From positions 5,084,001 to 5,148,000 of the forward strand of contig NZ_CP137734.1 of the NCBI RefSeq assembly GCF_033406955.1: a DNA stretch of 64,000 bases. The letters are read 5' to 3'. The notes below the pieces were generated by a model. That model was not told the origin of the DNA. It saw only the letters and a list, made by a program, of their open reading frames with translations, and searched no databases. Position 1 is the first letter of the stretch, and the number at the start of each line of letters is the position of its first letter. Below, piece by piece: positions 41,732 through 49,809 of the stretch. Position numbers and translations under genes: made by a program. The stretch is from Streptomyces violaceoruber (GTDB taxonomy: Bacteria > Actinomycetota > Actinomycetes > Streptomycetales > Streptomycetaceae).

Positions 41732-43465
41732 TCACTTCGCGCACTCGACCTTGTCCGCCGTGGACTTCTGGAGGTCCTCCGGTGCCTTCGCGGAGGTGGC
41801 GTCGAGTTTGACCCCGGCGCCCTTGAAGTCCTTGCCGAGGGTGAGGGTCATGGCGGGCAGGCCCTGGGAGTTGGTGACGCTCTCGCCGGGCTTCATGGCG
41901 GCGCCGGTCAGGCCGAGGATCTCGGCGAGGGCGCGGGCCTGGTCGGCCTGGTCGGGGGCGTACTCCAGGGTGGTCTTCGCGATGTCGGCGGGGGCGTTGC
42001 CCGCGTTCTCGGACTTGGTGACGCCCGCCTCGTTCTGGAGGTAGGTCAGCTCCCGCCCCGCGCTGCCGGACGAGGCACCGCCGTTGAGGACGCGGACGCG
42101 GACCTCGGAGGGCTCGGACTTCTCGCCCTCGAGGCGGGCGGCGACCGCGGCCTCCTCCTTGTCCTTCTTCTCCTTCTCCTGCTTCTTGACCTCGGTGAAG
42201 GAGACGTCGTTCTTGACCATGTCGAAGACCTGCTGGGCGGGGCCGTCCTTGAGGACGACGGTCACCGGCGTCTTCTCGGCCGGGTTGTCCTTCACCGGGA
42301 CCGTGGCGAAGGTGAGGTTCTTGGTGTCGAGCTTGCCCAGCTCCAGACCGAGGTCCTTCAGCTTGCCGATGCTCTTCAGCTTGGCGTCGACGGTCAGCGC
42401 GTCGGTGCCCGCCTCGGCCAGCTTCACCATCTTCGTCGGGCTGGTGAGCGTGTCGTTGGACTTCAGCTTGCGCATCAGCGAGCTGAGGAACTGCTGCTGG
42501 AGCTCGATACGGCTCAGGTCGCCGCCGAATCCGACCGAGTGCCGGGTGCGGACGAAGGCGAGCGCCTCCTCCCCCTCGACGGTGTGCTTGCCCGCCGGCA
42601 GGTTCAGGTGCGAGTCGGGGTCGTCGATGTCCTTCGCCAGACAGACCTCGACTCCGCCGACCGCCGAGGAGAGGGTCTTGACCGCGTTGAAGTCGGCCAC
42701 CATGAAGTTGTCGGGCGTGACGCCGGTCAGCTCGGTGACGGTCCGCATGGTGCAGCTGGGCGTACGGCCGCTCTGGCCGAGGCTGGTGTTGAAGCGGACG
42801 CCGGTGGAGCCCGGGATGACCTTCGTGCTCCCGTCCTCCTGCGTGGTCGGGCAGTCGGGGACGTCGACGATCAGGTCGCGCGGGATGCTGAGGGCGGTCG
42901 CGTTGGAGCGGTCCTTGGAGACGTGCAGCAGGAGCGTGGTGTCGGCGTGGCCCGCGCTGCCCTTGTCGCCGTAGCCGTCGTTGCCGGAACCGGTGCGCTT
43001 GTCCGTGCCGATCAGCAGGATGTTGATCGCCTGGTCCTTCTGGAAACCGCCGGTGCTCGCGCCGTCGTCGGGGAGGGCATCGATGTTGTCGTTGAGGTGT
43101 TGCAGGTAGAGGTATCCGGCGGCGCCCACGGCGAGGACGACGAACGCCATCGTGCCGCCGGTCCACAGCAGGATCCTCTTGCCCCTCGACTTCTTCTTCG
43201 CCGGCCGCCGGCGGCCGCGCCGTCCGGGGGGCGGCTCCTCGCCACCGCGCCGTCCGGGGGGCGGCGGCTCCTCGGACGGCGCGCGGCGTCTGCGGGGCGC
43301 GGGGACCTCGGGGGCCGGTGCGGAGGTGGCCCGGCGGGGCCTCGGGACGGGTGACTGCGGTGCGGAAGGGGACAGTCGCAGTTCGTAGTCACCGGTGTCC
43401 GGATTGAGTACCCACTGGTCTGCGGGGTCGATGTCCTCCGCCCGCCCACGGCCTTGCGCGTCCAC
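41732..43465 (-). CDS. LCP family glycopolymer ligase 6 (type B of duplicated pair)
   Basis: 577 aa, paralogue of LCP 4. It starts VDAQGRGRAEDIDPADQWVL, with TM about 105-125 and an LCP domain about 150-380 (NILLIGTDKRTGSG, ATALSIPRDLIVDVPDC, SCTMRTVTELTGVTPDNFMVADFNAVKTL, LAFVRTRHSVGFGGDLSRIELQQQFLSSLM) and LytR_C about 450-555. In the family motif the usual His of DHF/DHY is Asn here (TPDNFMV). The GTG at 43465 has GGAGG 12 nt upstream. Confidence 0.92.
   Translation of the reverse strand: MDAQGRGRAEDIDPADQWVLNPDTGDYELRLSPSAPQSPVPRPRRATSAPAPEVPAPRRRRAPSEEPPPPGRRGGEEPPPGRRGRRRPAKKKSRGKRILLWTGGTMAFVVLAVGAAGYLYLQHLNDNIDALPDDGASTGGFQKDQAINILLIGTDKRTGSGNDGYGDKGSAGHADTTLLLHVSKDRSNATALSIPRDLIVDVPDCPTTQEDGSTKVIPGSTGVRFNTSLGQSGRTPSCTMRTVTELTGVTPDNFMVADFNAVKTLSSAVGGVEVCLAKDIDDPDSHLNLPAGKHTVEGEEALAFVRTRHSVGFGGDLSRIELQQQFLSSLMRKLKSNDTLTSPTKMVKLAEAGTDALTVDAKLKSIGKLKDLGLELGKLDTKNLTFATVPVKDNPAEKTPVTVVLKDGPAQQVFDMVKNDVSFTEVKKQEKEKKDKEEAAVAARLEGEKSEPSEVRVRVLNGGASSGSAGRELTYLQNEAGVTKSENAGNAPADIAKTTLEYAPDQADQARALAEILGLTGAAMKPGESVTNSQGLPAMTLTLGKDFKGAGVKLDATSAKAPEDLQKSTADKVECAK
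41814..42018. repeat. Gene-conversion tract, copy 2 (with 38015-38219)
   Basis: Second copy of the 205-bp near-identical segment, encoding the LytR_C core of LCP 6, 3799 bp from copy 1. Confidence 0.9.
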
Positions 43466-43577
43466 GGTTGTCCGAATCCTCCGTCGGGGCCACGCGGCGC
43501 CCTCCCCTCCGGGCGCCAGGTCTCGCTCACGTCAGTTCAGTGCGTGGCCGGGGCAGAAGTCCGCGGCCGGGCACACC

Positions 43578-43599
43578 GGATCGCTCACACTAACCGCCC
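43578..43599 (-). promoter_or_regulatory. Conserved promoter-like element upstream of LCP 6
   Basis: GGATCGCTCACACTAACCGC on the plus strand matches the site at 39751-39772 in 20 of 22 positions and lies at a similar distance before the gene. The companion TACAAC/GGGCA element is at 43642-43653. Confidence 0.4.
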
Positions 43600-43731
43600 T
43601 CTTCCTCGTAGGGCGACGGCAGTGACGTATTCCACGAACCTTACAACTGGGCAATCCGGCGCATTTCTCGGACAATTGTCCGCGCGTTCGTGTCCGCCTT
43701 GCGTGCGAGTGGCTCCTTCTTGGAATGCGCT

Positions 43732-44922
43732 TTACTCGCAGACGTCCTCGTCGGCGGTGTTCCCGCTGAACGTGGGCGCCGGGGAATCGGTGGCACGGGG
43801 TTCACCGGAATTCTCCGTACCGCCCGCCGAGTCCCGTCGGGAAGCCGTGACCGTCACGGGCTCGTCCGTCCGCAGGCGGGTGAACAGCTTCTCCGCGGCG
43901 GGCTGCACGAGCTGGTCCCGATTGGCGTCGCCCGAGTAGGACTCCCGGGGGACGGTCAGGAATTGCACGCGCTCGGTGGGAATCCCGCGCAGCCCGCGCA
44001 CAAGGTCGTACAGATCACGCAGACTCGCCAGACCCGGATCCGTGGTGAGCGACGACGTGGCGGCGTCCAGAACGGGGTACAGCTTCACCGGATTCAGCAG
44101 CACGTCATTGCTCTGCACCTTGCTCACGAGCGCCCCCAGAAAGCGCTGCTGCCGGTCCATCCGGTCGGTGTCGCTGCCGTCGCCGAGCGACTTCCGGGCC
44201 CGGACGTACCCGAGCGCCTGCTCCCCGTCGAGGGTCACCCGGCCCGCGGGCAGTTTCAGCTTGGCGTCCTTGTCGTCGACCGGCTTTCGCAGGCACACCT
44301 CGACGCCGTCGAGCGCGTCGACCATCTCCTTGAAACCCTCGAAGTCGACGACGACGTGGTGGTCGATCCGGATGCCGGTCAGCTTCTCCACCGTACGGAT
44401 CGAGCATGCCGAACCGCCCGCGGCGAAGGCGTAGTTGAACTGCTGGAGCGCCGGTTCGGTGAGTGACCCGTCCGGCCGGTGGCAGCCGGGGACCTGCACC
44501 ATCAGGTCGCGGGGGAGGGAGACGGCGGTGACGCTGTCCCGGCCCGCGGCCAGGTGCAGCAGGATCGTGGTGTCCGACCGCTCGGTCCCGGAGTCCCGCC
44601 CGTAGCGGGCGTTGCCCTCCCCGGCCCGCGAGTCCGACCCGATCAGCAGGACGTTCTGCGCGCCGCGCACCAGCGAGGTGGGCCGCTCCTTCTCGTACCG
44701 GGCGAGTTCGGCCGCGGCCGCCTGGTCCGCGGTGATGTTGCCGCTCAGCTTGGCGTACACCGCCCACCCGACGCCCACCGCGCCCCCGGCCAGCGCGACG
44801 ACCACGATCCCGGCGATCCCCAGCCGCCGCCTGCGACGCCGCCGCTTCAGCCCGACCCCGCTCGCGGACGCCCCGTCCCCCGGACCCCCGCCGGAGCCCG
44901 CCGTGCCCGCGTCATCGCCCAC
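43732..44922 (-). CDS. LCP family glycopolymer ligase 7
   Basis: 396 aa, the first gene of the minus-strand LCP run. A short cytoplasmic N-terminus ends in a poly-Arg stretch (LKRRRRRRRLG), TM about 35-57, LCP domain about 85-320: NVLLIGSDSRAGEGNARYG, VTAVSLPRDLMVQVPGC, ACSIRTVEKLTGIRIDHHVVVDFEGFKEMVDALDGVEVCL and LGYVRARKSLGDGSDTDRMDRQQRFLGALV. The C-terminal 45 residues are Ser/Thr/Pro/Gly-rich and it has no LytR_C domain. The GTG at 44922 has GGAGG 5 nt upstream; the frame is open to 45147. Confidence 0.92.
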   Translation of the reverse strand: MGDDAGTAGSGGGPGDGASASGVGLKRRRRRRRLGIAGIVVVALAGGAVGVGWAVYAKLSGNITADQAAAAELARYEKERPTSLVRGAQNVLLIGSDSRAGEGNARYGRDSGTERSDTTILLHLAAGRDSVTAVSLPRDLMVQVPGCHRPDGSLTEPALQQFNYAFAAGGSACSIRTVEKLTGIRIDHHVVVDFEGFKEMVDALDGVEVCLRKPVDDKDAKLKLPAGRVTLDGEQALGYVRARKSLGDGSDTDRMDRQQRFLGALVSKVQSNDVLLNPVKLYPVLDAATSSLTTDPGLASLRDLYDLVRGLRGIPTERVQFLTVPRESYSGDANRDQLVQPAAEKLFTRLRTDEPVTVTASRRDSAGGTENSGEPRATDSPAPTFSGNTADEDVCE

Positions 44923-45043
44923 ACCTGCCTCCGTCCACACCCGCACGCTGCTACGACCATGCCCCGAGCAGCCCCGAAGGACAGAACGCTGGTAGGCCGA
45001 ACGGGGGGGGGACCCCCGCAACGTGCGGGCACGCAGCGCCCTA

Positions 45044-45118
45044 GCTGCGGGCAGTCGTGCCGCTGGGGCGGCACGGGTGGGCGCAGGCGGCGCCCCGTCA
45101 GCGCCGGGCCGCGCACCC
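45044..45118. repeat. Dispersed intergenic repeat, copy A
   Basis: Begins GCTGCGGGCAGTCGTGCC, continues with GGCGGCACGGGTGGGCGCAG and ends in GCGCCGGGCCGCGCACCC. Related copies are at 48602-48707 and 63596-63695. GTGCCG and CGGCAC can form a hairpin. Copy A lacks the central insert found in the other two. Confidence 0.75.
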
Positions 45119-45155
45119 CACCCCGCGCCGGCACCGACGCCGAGCACCGGCCGGC

Positions 45156-45227
45156 GCCGGTCTCCGACTCGCCGGCGTCACCTCGACGCCGGTCACCGAC
45201 TCGCCGGCGTCACCTCGACGCCGGTCC
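45156..45227. repeat. 32-bp tandem repeat, two copies plus partial third
   Basis: Units at 45156-45187 and 45188-45219 differ at one base (GCCGGT[C/T]... at the seventh to eighth position region); a third begins at 45220 and breaks off after about 8 bases. Confidence 0.8.
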
Positions 45228-45247
45228 ACCAACCACCCGGCGGAAAC

Positions 45248-46012
45248 TCACCGCGCCGTCGCCGAAACCCGCTCCGCCTCGATCCGCTGATCCACCACAC
45301 CCGCCCCCGCCAGCTCCAGATGCCGGCACAGCACCACCGACCCCCCACTCGCCAGCGGCCCGTACAACCCCGCGCTCAACCCCTCCCACGTGTCGTACGG
45401 CAACCCCGACAGAATCCGCACCCCCGGCCCGGTGAGCCCCAGCCCCGACGCCTCCGCCCGAGCCCGCTCCACGACCTCCGCCCCGCTGAACTCCCGCCCG
45501 GCCACGATCAGCGCCGGCGCCTCCGGGTCCACCGGCACGTACGGCACGAACCGGTCCCCCTGCCCCGGCACCTCCACCGCGTAATCGGCGAAGCCCTCGG
45601 GCGGGGCCGGCGCGAACCGGCCCCCCAGCGGCCGCAACGCCAGCGCGATCCGCGCGCCCGAGCACGCCCGCCCCGCCTCCAGCGACTCCGGCTCCGGCCC
45701 GCTCACGACCACGTCCGCCGCCCCCGGATCACCCGCCACGTCGGCGACCACACCCACCGACGCGCACGCCAGCAGCCACACCGCCGTCTGCCAGTGGGCG
45801 GGCAGCAGCAGCGCCACCCGGTCGCCGGGTTCGACGGAGAGTTCGTCCTGGAGCAGGTTGGCGGTCTTGGCCACCCAATTGGCGAAGGTGGCCACAGACA
45901 GTTCGACACGTTCGCCCGTGGCGTCGTCGTAGAAGGTCACCAGGGGGCGTCCCGGGTCCGCGGCGAGCGCGGAACTCAGCAGGTCGGCAGGGGTACGGTC
46001 GGTCGCGTTCAC
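45248..46012 (-). CDS. TIGR03089-like protein (N-terminal acyl-CoA-synthetase-like fragment)
   Basis: 254 aa, resembling the N-terminal half of AMP-binding acyl-CoA synthetases: TPADLLSSALAADPGRPLVTFYDD, VELSVATFANWVAKTANLLQDEL, PGDRVALLLPAHWQTAVWLLACASVGVVAD. The usual P-loop (TSGTTGxPK) and C-terminal domain are absent and there is no sign of a frameshift, so it is a naturally short family found in actinobacteria, not a broken gene. The GTG at 46012 is chosen from the NATDRTPADLL N-terminus; a TTG at 46039 is possible. It diverges from the amidase gene. Function unknown; adenylation activity is unlikely. Confidence 0.8.
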   Translation of the reverse strand: MNATDRTPADLLSSALAADPGRPLVTFYDDATGERVELSVATFANWVAKTANLLQDELSVEPGDRVALLLPAHWQTAVWLLACASVGVVADVAGDPGAADVVVSGPEPESLEAGRACSGARIALALRPLGGRFAPAPPEGFADYAVEVPGQGDRFVPYVPVDPEAPALIVAGREFSGAEVVERARAEASGLGLTGPGVRILSGLPYDTWEGLSAGLYGPLASGGSVVLCRHLELAGAGVVDQRIEAERVSATAR

Positions 46013-46110
46013 CCGCGCAAGCGTACGCGGGACGGGCAACGCGCACCGAGCGTACGGCGGACCGGGCCACCACCGGATCGGACCAAGGCACCCTACGACC
46101 CGTCAGATTC

Positions 46111-46126
46111 CAAATGGACATATTTG
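46111..46126. promoter_or_regulatory. AT-rich inverted repeat before the amidase gene
   Basis: CAAAT (46111-46115) and ATTTG (46122-46126) flank six bases in a conspicuously AT-rich patch 8-23 nt before the ATG at 46134. It lies in the 121-bp divergent promoter region. Confidence 0.4.
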
Positions 46127-46133
46127 TACGACC

Positions 46134-47402
46134 ATGTCCAGTATCAGGGGCATGCGTGGATTCCTAGCTTCCTCGACCGGTGTCACGTGCGCGGCGGCCC
46201 TGGCCCTCCCGCTCGCCCCGCCCGCGGCAGCCGCCACCTCCTCGGCCCCACCCGCGACGAGTTCGACCGCACGGCCCGGCGCGTACGCCCCCGGCGGCAC
46301 CCAGTCCCTGCCCCTCGCCCCTCTCACCCGCGACCGTGCGCCCGGCGCACCCGGTGCGGCCGAACAGGGTCTGCGACGCTCGGACGTACGGCACTTCTCG
46401 CTCGTCGGCGTCGTCTGGGACAGCCCCGCCACCGAACTGCACGGCCGCGTCGAGGTCCGTACCCGTGCCACCGCCACCGGCGCCTGGTCCGGCTGGCAGG
46501 AACTGGAGACCCACAACGCCGACCACGCCGCCGACCCGGGCACCCCGGAGAGCGCCTCGGACCAGGTCCGCGGCGCCACCGCGCCGCTGTGGGTGGGCGA
46601 GTCCGACGGCGTCGAGGTCCGGGTACGGGCCGGGCACAAGCCCGGCGCCGCCCGGTCCGCCTCGCCGCTCCCCGCCGGCCTGCGCCTCGAACTCGTCGAT
46701 CCCGGCGAGGGCGCCCCGCCACCGGCGAACCGCGCGCAGACCCGGACGGAACCCGCCGTACTCCCCGCGCTTCCCGCGCGACGGAAGGCCGGGCCGCACA
46801 TCGGGCCCCGCCCGAGCATCACCACGCGCCGCGGCTGGGGCGCCGACGAGAAGCTGCGCGAGAAGGGGTTCGTGTACACCAAGAAGGTCAAGACGGCCTT
46901 CGTGCACCACTCGGCCACCGGCAACAACTACCGCTGCTCGCAGGCGCCGTCGGTCATCCGCGGCATCTACCGCTACCACGTGCACAGCCTGGGCTGGCGC
47001 GACCTCGGCTACAACTTCCTCGTCGACAAGTGCGGACACATCTACGAGGGCCGGGCGGGCGGCGTGTCCAAGCCGGTGCTGGGCGCCCACACCCTGGGGT
47101 TCAACTCCAACAGCATGGGAATCGCCGTGCTCGGCACGTACAGCTCGAAGAAGCCGTCGTCGGCCGCGCTGAAGGCGATCGCCCGGCTCACCGCGTGGAA
47201 GGTCGGGCTCTACGGCATGAATCCGCGCGGGAAGACATACCTGAAGTCCGGGGGTGGCAACCTCTACCGAAAGGGCAAGAAGGTACGACTGAACGTCATC
47301 TCCGGTCACCGCGACGGCTTCGCGACGAACTGCCCCGGCACGAAGCTCTACGCCAGGCTCGGCACCGCCCGTTCGAAGGCGGCGCAGTACCAGGGCCGCT
47401 GA
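46134..47402 (+). CDS. Secreted PGRP-type N-acetylmuramoyl-L-alanine amidase
   Basis: 422 aa exported peptidoglycan hydrolase cleaving the MurNAc-L-Ala bond. Signal peptide about residues 1-34 (LASSTGVTCAAALALPLAPPAAAATSS). The Amidase_2/PGRP domain spans about 230-400 with zinc ligands in FVHHSATGNN, GAHTLGFNSNSMGIAVLGTY and SGHRDGFATNCPG, and the GWRDLGYNFLVDKCGHIYEGRAGG core with the active-site Tyr. Residues 35-220 form an actinobacterial N-terminal domain (VRHFSLVGVVWDSPATELHGRVEVRTRATATGAWSGWQELE). The ATG at 46134 is used; an ATG at 46152 closer to GGGG is an alternative. The neighbouring LCP cluster fits a wall-remodelling role. Confidence 0.92.
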   Translation: MSSIRGMRGFLASSTGVTCAAALALPLAPPAAAATSSAPPATSSTARPGAYAPGGTQSLPLAPLTRDRAPGAPGAAEQGLRRSDVRHFSLVGVVWDSPATELHGRVEVRTRATATGAWSGWQELETHNADHAADPGTPESASDQVRGATAPLWVGESDGVEVRVRAGHKPGAARSASPLPAGLRLELVDPGEGAPPPANRAQTRTEPAVLPALPARRKAGPHIGPRPSITTRRGWGADEKLREKGFVYTKKVKTAFVHHSATGNNYRCSQAPSVIRGIYRYHVHSLGWRDLGYNFLVDKCGHIYEGRAGGVSKPVLGAHTLGFNSNSMGIAVLGTYSSKKPSSAALKAIARLTAWKVGLYGMNPRGKTYLKSGGGNLYRKGKKVRLNVISGHRDGFATNCPGTKLYARLGTARSKAAQYQGR

Positions 47403-47505
47403 GGGCGGGCACCGCGCGGTCGTCGAAGGCACCGTGGAACGGTCTGCATACACTGGCCCGCCGAAAGACAGTTCGGCCGGTCCCGGCAGGAAGCAGAGAC
47501 GACAG

Positions 47506-48588
47506 GTGACAGAAGCGATCCTCCTGGTCGGCGGCAAGGGCACGCGGCTGCGGCCGCTCACGGTGAACACGCCCAAGCCCATGGTCCGGGCCGCCGGAGT
47601 GCCGTTCCTCACGCACCAGCTGGCGCGGGCCAAGGCGGCCGGCGTCGAACACATCGTGCTCGCGACGAGCTACCTGGCCGAGGTGTTCGAGCCGTACTTC
47701 GGCGACGGCTCGGCGCTCGGCCTGCACCTCGAGTACGTCACGGAGGAGGAGCCGCTCGGCACCGGCGGCGCGATCCGCAACGTGGCCTCCCGGCTGCACT
47801 CGGGCCCCGACGAGCCGGTGCTGATCTTCAATGGCGACATCCTGACGGGCCTGGACATCGGCGCGCTCGTCCGCACCCACGAGACGACGGGCGCGGACGT
47901 CTCCCTGCACCTGACGCAGGTGACCGACCCGAGGGCGTACGGGCTGGTCCCCACGGACGACACGGGCCGAGTGCTCGCCTTCCTGGAGAAGCCCCAGACC
48001 CCCGAGGAGATCGTCACCGACCAGATCAACGCGGGGGCGTACGTCTTCCGCCGCTCCGTCATCGACACGATCCCGGCGGGCCGCCCGGTCTCGGTCGAAC
48101 GCGAGACCTTCCCGGAACTCCTCGCCACCGGCGCGCACCTCCAGGGCATGGTCGACTCCACGTACTGGCTGGACCTGGGCACCCCGGCGGCCTTCGTCCG
48201 CGGCTCGGCCGACCTGGTCCTGGGCCGCGCCCCGTCCCCGGCCGTACCGGGCCGCTGCGGCGACCGCCTCGTGCTGCCCACGGCACAGGTCGCGCCCGAC
48301 GCCAAGCTGACCGGCGGCACGGTGGTCGGCGAGGGCGCCCTCGTGGCGGAGGGGGCGCGCGTCTTCGGCAGCACGATCCTGCCGGGCGCCGTCATCGAGC
48401 CGGGGGCCGTCATCACCGACTCCCTCATCGGCACCCGCGCCCGCGTCGGCACCCGCTCGGTCCTCGCCGACACGGTCATCGGCGACGGGGCGGTCATCGG
48501 CGCCGACAACGAACTCCGCTCCGGCGCCCGCATCTGGTGCGACGCCCACATCCCCCCGGCATCCCTCCGCTTCTCACCGGACACGTGA
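47506..48588 (+). CDS. manC: Mannose-1-phosphate guanylyltransferase / NDP-sugar pyrophosphorylase
   Basis: 360 aa. Makes GDP-mannose from mannose-1-phosphate and GTP. The N-terminal nucleotidyltransferase domain has AILLVGGKGTRLRPLTVNTPKPM, EEEPLGTGGAIRNVA, FNGDILTGLD and STYWLDLGTPAAF. Residues about 255-340 form a left-handed beta-helix with hexapeptide-type repeats (AQVAPDAKLTGGTVVGEGALVAEGARVFGSTILPGAVIEPGAVI). The GTG at 47506 gives the conserved start. Glucose-1-phosphate thymidylyltransferase is the main alternative; the beta-helix and the presence of manB 15 kb away favour GDP-mannose synthesis for protein mannosylation. Confidence 0.87.
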   Translation: MTEAILLVGGKGTRLRPLTVNTPKPMVRAAGVPFLTHQLARAKAAGVEHIVLATSYLAEVFEPYFGDGSALGLHLEYVTEEEPLGTGGAIRNVASRLHSGPDEPVLIFNGDILTGLDIGALVRTHETTGADVSLHLTQVTDPRAYGLVPTDDTGRVLAFLEKPQTPEEIVTDQINAGAYVFRRSVIDTIPAGRPVSVERETFPELLATGAHLQGMVDSTYWLDLGTPAAFVRGSADLVLGRAPSPAVPGRCGDRLVLPTAQVAPDAKLTGGTVVGEGALVAEGARVFGSTILPGAVIEPGAVITDSLIGTRARVGTRSVLADTVIGDGAVIGADNELRSGARIWCDAHIPPASLRFSPDT

Positions 48589-48601
48589 TCCCCCCGCCGC
48601 C

Positions 48602-48707
48602 GCTGCGGGCAGTCGTGCCTCCCCCAGTGCCCGAACGGCCTGGGAGGTACCCCCAGGGCGGCACGGGTGGGCGCAGCGGCACCCCGCCACGCCGGGCCGC
48701 GCACCCA
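48602..48707. repeat. Dispersed intergenic repeat, copy B
   Basis: Same ends as copy A, with a central about 40-bp insert (TCCCCCAGTGCCCGAACGGC, then CTGGGAGGTACCCCC) that can fold. It sits between convergent manC and alkA-like genes and probably serves as a terminator. Confidence 0.75.
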
Positions 48708-48752
48708 CCCGCCGCCCACACGCACCCGGGGTGCGAAGGGAACGCCGGACCA

Positions 48753-49733
48753 CTACAGCCGCTCGATCCCCCGAGGAGCCATCCGCGGCGCCCGCCTCTC
48801 CGGCACCCGCCCGCTCAGCAACACCAACCGAGCCGCCCGATGCCGCTGCCCCGCATACGGCTCGAGCAACCGCAGCATCTCCGCGTCGTCCGCGTACCGG
48901 TCCCCACCCAGCGCGAACCCCACGATCCCCGGCAGATGCAGATCCCCCACCGTCACCGCGTCCGGCGCCCCATGACTGCGCTGCACGGTCTCCGCCGACG
49001 TCCACGGCCCCACCCCCGGAACGAGCTCCAGCCGCTCCCGCGCCGCCGCCGGCTCCATCCCCGCCGCCTCCTCCAGCCGCGCGGCGACCCGCACGGCCCG
49101 CAGGACCGTCGACGCCCGCTTGTCGTCCACCCCGGCCAGATGCCACTCCCAGGACGGGATCAGCGCCCACGTCCGCGCCGCCGGCATCACACACATCCGT
49201 CCGGGCGCGGGCCCCGGCGCCGGCTCCCCGAACTTCCGTACCAGCAGCCGCCACGCCTGGTACGCCTCCAGCGTCGTGACCTTCTGCTCCAGGATCGACG
49301 GGATCAACGACTCCAGCACCAGACCGGTCCGCGTCAGCCGCAGCCCCGGCCGCCGATGGGCCGTGACCGCCAGCAGCCGGTGCCGAGGCACGAACGCGGA
49401 CGGGTCGTCCTCGGCGCCCAGCATCAGCGGCAGGCGCTCCAGCAGCCACTCGGCCCCGGGCCCCCAGGCCTCGCCCCGTACCTCGCCTCCGCGCGCGGTG
49501 ACCCGCAGCGTGCCCGGCCCGGCGGGCGTCCGGCCGGTCCGCCACACCGACCCGTCCGGCATCGTCCGGAACGTCGGATCGCCCGGCCCGCGCCGCAGCG
49601 GACCGAGTACCAGCCCCACGTCCAGCGGCCCGTCCGGCGCCCACACCCGTACCCGGCCCGGCGCGAGCGCCTGCCGGGGTATCCCGTCGCGCACGACGGC
49701 GCGCGGGGGCCGGGGAGCGAAACGTCCTGCCAC
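48753..49733 (-). CDS. AlkA-like DNA-3-methyladenine glycosylase
   Basis: 326-aa HhH-GPD superfamily base-excision glycosylase. The helix-hairpin-helix is RLELVPGVGPWTSAETVQRSHG and the catalytic Asp follows in DAVTVGDLHLPGIVGFAL. VLESLIPSILEQKVTTLEAYQAWRLLVRKFGEP is the preceding helical block. The N-terminal 110 residues form an AlkA_N-like domain (RQALAPGRVRVWAPDGPLDVGLVLGPLRRGPGDPTFR). The GTG at 49733 has AAGGA 10 nt upstream. It removes alkylated purines from DNA. Confidence 0.88.
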   Translation of the reverse strand: MAGRFAPRPPRAVVRDGIPRQALAPGRVRVWAPDGPLDVGLVLGPLRRGPGDPTFRTMPDGSVWRTGRTPAGPGTLRVTARGGEVRGEAWGPGAEWLLERLPLMLGAEDDPSAFVPRHRLLAVTAHRRPGLRLTRTGLVLESLIPSILEQKVTTLEAYQAWRLLVRKFGEPAPGPAPGRMCVMPAARTWALIPSWEWHLAGVDDKRASTVLRAVRVAARLEEAAGMEPAAARERLELVPGVGPWTSAETVQRSHGAPDAVTVGDLHLPGIVGFALGGDRYADDAEMLRLLEPYAGQRHRAARLVLLSGRVPERRAPRMAPRGIERL

Positions 49734-49809
49734 GAGTGAGGTCCTTGGGCGAATGGGGAAGAGGAGAGGAGGAGAAACGGAGAAGCTGGCCCCTACGAGA
49801 GTAGAGGGC

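Larger units (their letters stand above)
44923..45247. other. Repeat-rich intergenic stretch
   Basis: No gene seen. It holds one copy of a dispersed GC-rich repeat (45044-45118) and a 32-bp tandem repeat (45156-45227). Confidence 0.6.
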
